A stretch of DNA of 64,000 nucleotides from JAVBNH01 sp031551635. GTDB taxonomy: Bacteria; Bacillota; Clostridia; Oscillospirales; Acutalibacteraceae. The DNA lies in contig JAVBNH010000007.1 in NCBI GenBank assembly GCA_031551635.1, positions 62,001 to 126,000 of the forward strand, given 5' to 3'. The notes below the pieces were generated by a model. That model saw only the letters and a list, made by a program, of their open reading frames with translations. It did no database searches and was not told the DNA's origin. Below, in pieces: positions 49,411 through 56,535 of the stretch. Numbering within the stretch: position 1 is the first letter of the stretch; every line of letters starts with the position of its first letter. The position numbers and the translations under genes are program-made.

Positions 49411-50163
49411 TTATTTTTTTTCACCGGCGATTTCTTTTCTGCGCTTGATATATGCGTAAACATAGTAAGCCACGATGAGTAGAATAATAATGCACACAAT
49501 GATAACAAGGCGGTTTATCGCCGAGGGTTTATCCTTTTCACTGTCTTCGTTGCTAACCGAGCCGTCGTTCTGAGCTTTTGTCGTGTTTGCTTTTGGCATA
49601 GGTATAGCGGTTTCGGGAGGATTTGTCGTGCCGAGGTCGACGACATTTTTTGGCTCAACATCGCTGCCGATGTTGATTTTCGCTGCGGGCGCGGTCAGCT
49701 GAGAGGTAATGTTGGTGCTATCATTACCGATTGTTATACCACTAAGCTCAACCGTGATATCGCTTTTACCCTCCTTAAGGGCGACAAAAACAAATCTGAC
49801 TATGTCGAAATTTTTAATATTGTCCTTCCTGTTACCCAGAGCCATAAAAGCGGCGCTGATACAGTTCTTTACCTCAGCAAAGCCGCCCTCCGCAAGCAAA
49901 TCTGTATTCTTCAAGGATTTAGCTTCTTCCCATTGAATATACTTAAGCTGTGTTGTATCATAATATATAAAAACATTACCCGCGGATAATTCAGAGCCGT
50001 TCTCAACATGAAGGAAAACCTCAACCGCCTGGCCGACCTTGCAATCAACATTGCTAACGGAAAACACCGGAAGGGTGGTATCCGCGCTCACCGGAGCGGC
50101 GAACACAAGAGAGGACGCGGCAATCAGAACCGCTATAAAAATGCTGAATAACTTTTTTTTCAC
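49411..50163 (-). CDS. Membrane-anchored cohesin-domain protein
   Basis: A protein of about 250 residues. Signal peptide about 1-28; cohesin domain about 33-165 (PVFSVSNVDCKVGQAVEVFL, AGNVFIYYDTTQLKYI, a long middle, IVRFVFVALKEGKSDITVEL). A Pro/Thr/Asn linker (about 175-210) precedes a C-terminal transmembrane helix (RLVIIVCIIILLIVAYYVYA) with a basic RRK tail. The cohesin is thus displayed outside and tethered to the membrane. The start is GTG at 50163, since AAAGGA sits before it and not before the upstream ATG at 50202. It is a plausible receptor for the dockerins of this window. Confidence 0.8.
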   Translation of the reverse strand: MKKKLFSIFIAVLIAASSLVFAAPVSADTTLPVFSVSNVDCKVGQAVEVFLHVENGSELSAGNVFIYYDTTQLKYIQWEEAKSLKNTDLLAEGGFAEVKNCISAAFMALGNRKDNIKNFDIVRFVFVALKEGKSDITVELSGITIGNDSTNITSQLTAPAAKINIGSDVEPKNVVDLGTTNPPETAIPMPKANTTKAQNDGSVSNEDSEKDKPSAINRLVIIVCIIILLIVAYYVYAYIKRRKEIAGEKK

Positions 50164-50232
50164 TGAAATTACAATCCTTTCATGACAGTGTCTATTATAC
50201 ACTGTTCAATCATTAAAATTACGGAATTTACG

Positions 50233-51084
50233 TTACATTCCGGCGATAATCCCTTGAAGGAATTTAACTGCCTTGCCGATGTCGACCTCCGGCTTGTTTC
50301 CGACCTCGCGCTCAATAGTCAGGAAGCCGTGATAGCCAATATCATCAAGTGCTTTAAGATAAGCGGGGAAGTCAACACTGCCGTCGCCCAGCGGCACCTC
50401 AAGGAAGGAGCTGCCGGTGACAATGACCTCAGCCATCATGCCGTAAACGATTTCGGGATCCTTATAGAAAAGCTGGACGCCGTCCTTGGCGTGGGTATGG
50501 ACGATATAGTCCTTCAGCGTATGAACCGCGACAACAGGGTCATCGCCCGTGACCATAACAAGGTTAGCTGGGTCAAGGTTAACGCCGACACCCTTTGAGT
50601 TAAGGCTGTCAAGGAACATTCTCAGCACCGCGCTTGTCTCCGGTCCCGTTTCAATTGCAAAATGAGCTTCAATGCTGTCGGCATAAGACGCGAGCTCAGC
50701 GCAAGCCTCCTGCATTATCTTATATCGCGGGTGATTCGCGTCGCCCGGCACAACACCGATATGAGTCGTCACAACATCGGTTTCCAGATCTTTCGCGAGG
50801 TCTAGAATTCTCTTTGATTTTTCGATTTTTTCCGCATTTTTTTCAGGGTTTGTGAAGCCGCCTCCGCCGAGGTCGCCGCACAGCGCGGAGATAACAAGAC
50901 CGTTTGACTTTACATAGTCAAGAAATTCACGGCGGTTCGCGGCGCTCATGTTTTCCGGAGCTCTCTCGCCGCTTGTCGCATAAACCTGAATACCCTGAGC
51001 GCCCAGCTCAGCTGCTTTTTTTACACCTTCGCGAATATCCGTGCGAAAACTGTCAACAATAACACCTATAGAAAAATTTGCCAT
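50233..51084 (-). CDS. Sugar phosphate isomerase/epimerase-like TIM barrel
   Basis: A 283-residue xylose-isomerase-like barrel. Putative metal ligands are Glu in FAIETGPETS, Asp in VNLDPANLVM, His in VHTHAKDGV and Glu in LTIEREVGN, spaced as in IolE/IolI/UxuA-like epimerases. GAGGAG precedes the ATG. Such enzymes interconvert ketoses, inositol derivatives or similar sugars in the cytoplasm. Reading with GH4 and Gfo/Idh enzymes nearby suggests sugar catabolism, but no pathway is fixed. Confidence 0.82.
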   Translation of the reverse strand: MANFSIGVIVDSFRTDIREGVKKAAELGAQGIQVYATSGERAPENMSAANRREFLDYVKSNGLVISALCGDLGGGGFTNPEKNAEKIEKSKRILDLAKDLETDVVTTHIGVVPGDANHPRYKIMQEACAELASYADSIEAHFAIETGPETSAVLRMFLDSLNSKGVGVNLDPANLVMVTGDDPVVAVHTLKDYIVHTHAKDGVQLFYKDPEIVYGMMAEVIVTGSSFLEVPLGDGSVDFPAYLKALDDIGYHGFLTIEREVGNKPEVDIGKAVKFLQGIIAGM

Positions 51085-51156
51085 ATATATTCTCCTCTTA
51101 TAAAGAAATTTACCGGGTTATTATAAACTATTTTTTGCTAATAGTCAAATGAAATA

Positions 51157-52209
51157 TTATTGAATTATCCCCCCGCCGAGAACAGTGTCCCCAAGGTAAA
51201 TCGCGGCGGTCTGTCCGGGCGAGACACATATCTGCGGTGTATCAAAAACCACTCTTACACACTGAGAGTCAATTGGATAAATCCGCGCGCGAGCAGGCTT
51301 CGCGGTGCTTCTTACCTTGACTTCCGCCTCAAAATCCTCCTCAGGCGAGTTTCCGGAAATCCAGTTCATGTTTTCGGCAGTCAGCTCTCCTGTGTATCTG
51401 CCCTGAGAGCCGCACAGTGTAACAGTATTATTCTTTGCGTTTATGCTCTTAACATACATTGTCTCGCGGAAGCCGCCGCCCAGACCTTTACGCTGCCCGA
51501 CTGTATAGTGCGCGATGCCCGAGTGCTCGCCCAATAAAGCCCCGTTTTCATCAATAAAATTCCCCTTTTCAAACGAAACATGAAATTTTTCCGAAATATA
51601 CCCTGCGTAATCATTGTCACTGATGAAACAAATTTCCTGACTGTCACTTTTTTTTGCGACTGAAAGACCGGCGTTTTGTGCAAGCAGCCTGACCTCCTCC
51701 TTAGGCAAACAGCCTATCGGAAACATCGACTTTGAGAGCTGAGACTGATTTAGCCGCGAGAGAAAATAGCTCTGATCTTTGCTGACCGGGGATTTTTTCA
51801 AAAGATAAGCTCCGCTATCGCAGCTGTGTTCAATAACCGCGTAGTGCCCTGTGGCGATATAATCAGCTCCGTTTTCAAGCGCGTAATCAAGCATCAGTCC
51901 GAATTTAATATTCGGATTGCACACTATGCAGGGGTTAGGAGTTCGCCCGCTGAGGTAGTTCTTTGCGAAATCTGTTATAACTGTTTCATAAAATTCTCTC
52001 CTGAAATCGCAGATGTGAAGCCGGATTCCGAGCTTGTCCGCGACCGCCTTCGCGTCAGTAGCCGCGCTGTTGTTTTCGCGGCTCTCATCGGTGAGAAGCA
52101 TAGTCACACCCTCAACCTCATAACCTTTTCGCAGCAGTAAAAGCGCGCTAACAGAGGAATCTACACCGCCGCTCATCCCAACAAAAACCTTTTCCATACC
52201 CTTATTCAT
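51157..52209 (-). CDS. mnmA: tRNA-specific 2-thiouridylase MnmA
   Basis: A protein of about 350 residues. The ATP-pyrophosphatase motif is VFVGMSGGVDSSVSALLL at the N-terminus. TPNPCIVCNPNIKFG holds the first catalytic Cys. ATGHYAVIE and SQEICFISDNDYAGY (second Cys) follow, with VGQRKGLGGG near the C-terminal barrel. It thiolates U34 of Lys, Glu and Gln tRNAs. Two ATGs are possible; 52209 (MNKGMEK) is best placed relative to AGGAAGG, with 52197 as alternative. The open frame back to 52296 has no supporting site. Confidence 0.96.
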   Translation of the reverse strand: MNKGMEKVFVGMSGGVDSSVSALLLLRKGYEVEGVTMLLTDESRENNSAATDAKAVADKLGIRLHICDFRREFYETVITDFAKNYLSGRTPNPCIVCNPNIKFGLMLDYALENGADYIATGHYAVIEHSCDSGAYLLKKSPVSKDQSYFLSRLNQSQLSKSMFPIGCLPKEEVRLLAQNAGLSVAKKSDSQEICFISDNDYAGYISEKFHVSFEKGNFIDENGALLGEHSGIAHYTVGQRKGLGGGFRETMYVKSINAKNNTVTLCGSQGRYTGELTAENMNWISGNSPEEDFEAEVKVRSTAKPARARIYPIDSQCVRVVFDTPQICVSPGQTAAIYLGDTVLGGGIIQ

Positions 52210-52323
52210 ACCCTTCCTGACGCTTTGCATCTTTTGCCACAAAAAATTATACAAAAAAATTCGATATAATTGCGCACTTATCATAAAATTTAACATTTTC
52301 GTAATATTATATCATAATTTAGC

Positions 52324-52352
52324 TTGCAAAGATAGTCAAAATATGTTACAAT
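52324..52352 (+). promoter_or_regulatory. Promoter of the PHP gene
   Basis: TTGCAA (52324-52329), 17-base spacer, TACAAT (52347-52352). The leader of about 195 bases up to 52553 is AT-rich with no recognised riboswitch. Confidence 0.5.
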
Positions 52353-52553
52353 CAAAAGGTCATAGTACAATATTTATTTTTTTTGCCTTTTTTCACATTT
52401 TCTGTCTGTCAGTTTTTATATCCGTATCTTAAATGCGTACTAAAGCCATAAAATAAAATTATACTACATTTTGTATTTATATACATAATTTCAGGGTTAC
52501 TCCACTGCATGCAGCAGCGACGCAACCCGTACTTTTTTAAGGAGAGAGAAATT

Positions 52554-53432
52554 TTGAAAGCAGATTTACACTGTCATACCAGGCTTTCAGACGGTTCACT
52601 AGGCATTGAGGATATTGTTCAGCTTTCCACAAAATGTGGCGTTGAAGCAATTGCGATTACCGACCATGACTGCCAGGCAGGTACTGTCAGGGCGAAAATT
52701 ATCGGCGAGAGGAACGGCTTGAAGGTTATTCCGGGAGTTGAGCTGTCTGCGACGGACACAGAGCTTAATATGCCGGTTCATATCCTCGCTTATAAATGCG
52801 ATTTTCCGGACAGGCTTGAGGGGCTTTGTCACCAGAATTCGATTATCCGCAAGAGAAGCGGTCAGTATATGATGATCAAGGCCGCCTCGAAATTCCCTAT
52901 TACCACCGAGCTCGTATTGAAATGCGCCTCAGGCTCGACCAATATTTTTAAACAGCATATTATGAGCGCTCTCATGGAGTGCGGCTACGCCACTGAAATT
53001 TACGGCGAGCTTTACAATCAGCTTTTTTCACCCGATTCGCCCGATAATATTATGGTAAGCCCGAAATACGCGGCGGTTGAGGACGTGATTAACCTTGTGC
53101 ATGAAGCCGAGGGAATCGCGGTTCTTGCGCACCCGTTTTTATACGGCAATGTCGACCATATCGAGAAGTATGTTTCGATGGGGCTTGACGGCATTGAGGT
53201 CTGGCACCCGACAAGCGACGAGGAGGGTACCGAAACTCTTTTCAAGCTCGCCCAGTCCGCAGGGCTTCTTATGACCGGCGGCTCCGATTTCCACGGCTCA
53301 TATAACCGCCAGAAAACTTTGATTGGCGACTATCTGACGCCGAAAAAGCAGTTTGACGAGCTGATGAGCTATAAATCAAGAAAAAAAAAGCTCGCGAGAA
53401 AGGCTGAGATTTCCTCAGTTCCCGCAGTTTGA
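52554..53432 (+). CDS. PHP domain metal-dependent phosphoesterase
   Basis: A 292-residue protein starting at TTG 52554 with AAGGAGAG upstream. The PHP motifs are in order: DLHCHTRLSDGS (HxH at the start), AITDHDCQAG, IPGVELSATD, VLAHPFLYG and MTGGSDFHGSYN, which together coordinate three metals. Stand-alone PHP proteins hydrolyse phosphates such as nucleoside 3',5'-bisphosphate or histidinol phosphate. The large family does not allow a precise substrate. It reads toward ppdK but has no shared promoter evidence. Confidence 0.85.
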   Translation: MKADLHCHTRLSDGSLGIEDIVQLSTKCGVEAIAITDHDCQAGTVRAKIIGERNGLKVIPGVELSATDTELNMPVHILAYKCDFPDRLEGLCHQNSIIRKRSGQYMMIKAASKFPITTELVLKCASGSTNIFKQHIMSALMECGYATEIYGELYNQLFSPDSPDNIMVSPKYAAVEDVINLVHEAEGIAVLAHPFLYGNVDHIEKYVSMGLDGIEVWHPTSDEEGTETLFKLAQSAGLLMTGGSDFHGSYNRQKTLIGDYLTPKKQFDELMSYKSRKKKLARKAEISSVPAV

Positions 53433-53526
53433 TTTGTGTGCGGGGTATTGTTAAGATACTACAAAAGTATAATTAGATGTAATGTGCATTTTATGGCAAA
53501 AATGTATAGATATTTTTTTTTGTTTC

Positions 53527-53535
53527 TGTTATAAT
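53527..53535 (+). promoter_or_regulatory. Extended -10 promoter of ppdK
   Basis: TGTTATAAT, a TGn-TATAAT extended -10 element, with no convincing -35; about 85 bases upstream of the ppdK ATG. Confidence 0.5.
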
Positions 53536-53619
53536 AACCAAAGGTCAAAAATATGCGGTATATTATTGTATATTTTTATGATTCGGTATACTGTCAATAA
53601 TTTTTTTGGAGGAAATTAA

Positions 53620-56256
53620 ATGAGCACAAAGTATGTTTATCTGTTTTCTGAGGGCGATGGCTCAATGAAAAACCTTCTCGGCGGAAAAGGCGCGAACCTT
53701 GCCGAAATGGTCAGGCTCGGAATGCCTGTACCTTCCGGCTTCACCGTAACAACCGAAGCCTGCACCCGTTATTATGAGGACGGAAAGGTCATAGCTCCCG
53801 ATATCGAAGCCGAAATTTATGAATATCTCGCCAAGGTTGAGGCTCTCAACGGCAAAAAATTCGGCGATACAAAAGCACCCCTTCTTGTTTCAGTACGCAG
53901 TGGCGCGCGTGCATCTATGCCCGGCATGATGGACACCATCCTCAACCTCGGTCTGAATGACGATGTTGTCGCCGGTCTTATCGCAGGAAATCCCGACCCC
54001 AAATTTGAGCGTTTCGTGTATGACTCCTTCCGCCGTTTTATCCAGATGTTCTCGGATGTTGTTATGGAAATTTCCAAAAAGACATTTGAAGTCATCATTG
54101 ACGAGCTCAAAGAGAAAAAAGGCGTTAAGGACGATATTGACCTTGACGCGGCGGACATGAAAGAGCTTGTAAAGCTCTTCAAAGAGTATTATAAGAGAGA
54201 AAAAGGCGTTGATTTCCCGAGCGACCCGAAGGTACAGATGATGGAATCCGTCAAGGCTGTTTTCCGTTCTTGGGACAATGAGCGCGCTAATGTATACCGC
54301 CGCATGAACGACATCCCTTATTCATGGGGTACAGCCGTTAACGTTCAGCCGATGGTTTTCGGAAACCTTAACGACGATTCCGGCACAGGCGTCGCCTTCA
54401 CACGCGACCCGGCGACAGGCGAAAAGGCTCTGTTCGGCGAATATCTCATCAACGCTCAGGGCGAGGACGTTGTTGCTGGCGTTCGCACACCCAGCGTTAT
54501 CGCGAAGCTTCAGGAGGACATGCCCGAGGTTTATGCTCAATTTGTCGAAATAGCAAATAAGCTTGAGACACACTATAAAGACATGCAGGATATGGAGTTC
54601 ACCATTGAAAACAAGAAGCTCTATATGCTCCAGACCCGTAACGGCAAGCGTACAGCCGCCGCCGCTCTGAAAATCGCCGTTGACCTTGTTGACGAGGGTA
54701 TGATTACAGAGGAGGAAGCGGTACTCAGAGTTGAGCCTAAGCAGCTTGATGCCCTTCTTCACCCGCAGTTTGACGCTAAGGCGCTCGGTGCCGCGAAGGT
54801 AATCGGCACAGGGCTTGCGGCTTCTCCCGGAGCTGCCTGCGGCAGAGTTGTTTTCACCGCCGAGGACGCTAAGGCATGGGCTGAAAAAGGCGAGAAGGTC
54901 GTTCTTGTCCGCCTTGAGACCTCCCCCGAGGACATCGAGGGCATGGTTGCCGCTCAGGGCATACTCACCGCCAGAGGCGGCATGACCTCCCACGCGGCTG
55001 TTGTCGCCAGAGGCATGGGCACCTGTTGCGTATCCGGCTGCGGCGATATAAAGATGCACGCCGACCAGAAATATTTTGAGCTTGACGGCAAAAAATATAA
55101 CGAAGGCGACTATATTTCACTTGACGGCTCGACCGGCAAAATCTACGGCGAGGCTGTCGCGACCACAGAAGCCACCATTTCCGGTGACTTCGACCGCTTC
55201 ATGAAATGGGCTGACAGCAGAAGAACCCTGAAGGTTCGCACAAATGCAGACAACCCGCGCGACACAGCTCAGGCTGTTAAGTTCGGCGCTGAGGGCATCG
55301 GTCTTTGCCGTACTGAGCACATGTTCTTCGAGGGCGACAGAATCATGGCAATACGCAAGATGATAGTCGCGAAAAAGGTTGAGGAAAGAGAAGCCGCGCT
55401 CGCGGAGATTCTTCCCCTTCAGCAGGGCGACTTTGAAGAGATGTACAAAGTTCTCGAGGGCAGACCCATGACAGTGCGCTTCCTTGACCCCCCGCTGCAC
55501 GAGTTTGTGCCGAAAAAGGCTGATGAAATCGCCGAGCTTGCTGCTCAGATGAAGATGAGCGTTGAGGACCTCGAGGCAGTTATCGCCGGACTTCATGAGG
55601 AAAACCCAATGATGGGTCACAGAGGCTGCCGTCTCGCGGTCACATATCCCGAAATCGCCGCAATGCAGACAACTGCTGTTATCAACGCCGCGATTAAGGT
55701 TAATAAGGAATTCCCGAATTTTAATATAGTTCCCGAAATCATGATTCCGCTCGTAGGCGAGGTCAAGGAGCTTAAGTTTGTCAAGGATATCGTCGTTGCA
55801 ACTGCAAACAAAATCATCGCTGACGCAGGCGTAAAGCTTGAGTATATGGTTGGCACAATGATTGAGATTCCGAGAGCCGCAATAACCGCTGACGAAATTG
55901 CCAAGGAAGCCGCTTTCTTCTCATTCGGAACAAATGACCTCACTCAGATGACCTTCGGCTTCAGCCGTGACGATGCCGCGAAATTCCTTGATTCTTATTA
56001 TAAAACAAAGATATTCGAATCCGATCCCTTTGCAAAGCTTGACCAGGACGGCGTTGGCCAGCTTGTTAAAATGGCAGCCGATCTTGGTAAAAAGACGAGA
56101 CCTGACATCAAGCTTGGCATCTGCGGCGAGCACGGCGGCGACCCCTCAAGCGTCGAGTTCTGCCACAATATCGGTCTTTCCTATGTTTCCTGCTCTCCCT
56201 TCCGCGTGCCGATAGCAAGACTTGCCGCCGCGCAGGCTGCGATACGCAGTAAGTAA
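53620..56256 (+). CDS. ppdK: Pyruvate, phosphate dikinase
   Basis: An 878-residue PPDK of normal length. The N-terminal ATP-grasp domain starts YVYLFSEGDGSMKNLLGGKG, with VRSGARASMPGMMDTILNLG. The central swivelling domain carries the phosphorylated His in GGMTSHAAVVARGMGTCCVS. The C-terminal PEP/pyruvate barrel has FGAEGIGLCRTEHMFF and ends with GICGEHGGDPSSVEF and the SPFRVPIARLAAAQA segment. It interconverts pyruvate, ATP and phosphate with PEP, AMP and PPi, used by anaerobes in glycolysis and gluconeogenesis. GGAGG precedes the ATG, and the gene has GC-rich, codon-biased sequence typical of high expression. Confidence 0.98.
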   Translation: MSTKYVYLFSEGDGSMKNLLGGKGANLAEMVRLGMPVPSGFTVTTEACTRYYEDGKVIAPDIEAEIYEYLAKVEALNGKKFGDTKAPLLVSVRSGARASMPGMMDTILNLGLNDDVVAGLIAGNPDPKFERFVYDSFRRFIQMFSDVVMEISKKTFEVIIDELKEKKGVKDDIDLDAADMKELVKLFKEYYKREKGVDFPSDPKVQMMESVKAVFRSWDNERANVYRRMNDIPYSWGTAVNVQPMVFGNLNDDSGTGVAFTRDPATGEKALFGEYLINAQGEDVVAGVRTPSVIAKLQEDMPEVYAQFVEIANKLETHYKDMQDMEFTIENKKLYMLQTRNGKRTAAAALKIAVDLVDEGMITEEEAVLRVEPKQLDALLHPQFDAKALGAAKVIGTGLAASPGAACGRVVFTAEDAKAWAEKGEKVVLVRLETSPEDIEGMVAAQGILTARGGMTSHAAVVARGMGTCCVSGCGDIKMHADQKYFELDGKKYNEGDYISLDGSTGKIYGEAVATTEATISGDFDRFMKWADSRRTLKVRTNADNPRDTAQAVKFGAEGIGLCRTEHMFFEGDRIMAIRKMIVAKKVEEREAALAEILPLQQGDFEEMYKVLEGRPMTVRFLDPPLHEFVPKKADEIAELAAQMKMSVEDLEAVIAGLHEENPMMGHRGCRLAVTYPEIAAMQTTAVINAAIKVNKEFPNFNIVPEIMIPLVGEVKELKFVKDIVVATANKIIADAGVKLEYMVGTMIEIPRAAITADEIAKEAAFFSFGTNDLTQMTFGFSRDDAAKFLDSYYKTKIFESDPFAKLDQDGVGQLVKMAADLGKKTRPDIKLGICGEHGGDPSSVEFCHNIGLSYVSCSPFRVPIARLAAAQAAIRSK

Positions 56257-56315
56257 TTTGAAAATTTAATTTAAAACCGTTTTTAGAGGTTCAATCAGCA
56301 AGATATTTGACTTCT

Positions 56316-56352
56316 GAGGATGGCTCCCTTGGAAAGAGCCATCCTCATTTTC
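56316..56352 (+). terminator. Terminator of ppdK
   Basis: GAGGATGGCTC (56316-56326) pairs with GAGCCATCCTC (56336-56346) and is followed by ATTTTC. Confidence 0.85.
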
Positions 56353-56390
56353 ATTATAAAGCTATATACATTCATACGATTACCCTTTAT

Positions 56391-56425
56391 AGTACCTTAA
56401 TGAGCTTTCAGCCCATTAAGGTACT
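56391..56425. repeat. Half copy of the palindromic dispersed repeat
   Basis: AGTACCTTAATGAGCTTTCA followed by GCCCATTAAGGTACT: a near-perfect 35-bp palindrome matching only the second palindrome of the 73-bp repeats, now closed by inverted AGTACC ends. The remainder of the gap to the histidine kinase shows nothing. Confidence 0.7.
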
Positions 56426-56535
56426 ATAAATAGTATTACAATCACACCATAATCACAAGACGAAAAATAATTGATTTTTTCGACAAAAAATGATATAACT
56501 ATATTGATGTGATGTGTATGGGAGTGGATTTAAAA

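Noticed and set aside
54322..55059. Long minus-strand frame inside ppdK
   Set aside because: Shadow of a strongly codon-biased gene; ppdK motifs are complete on the plus strand.
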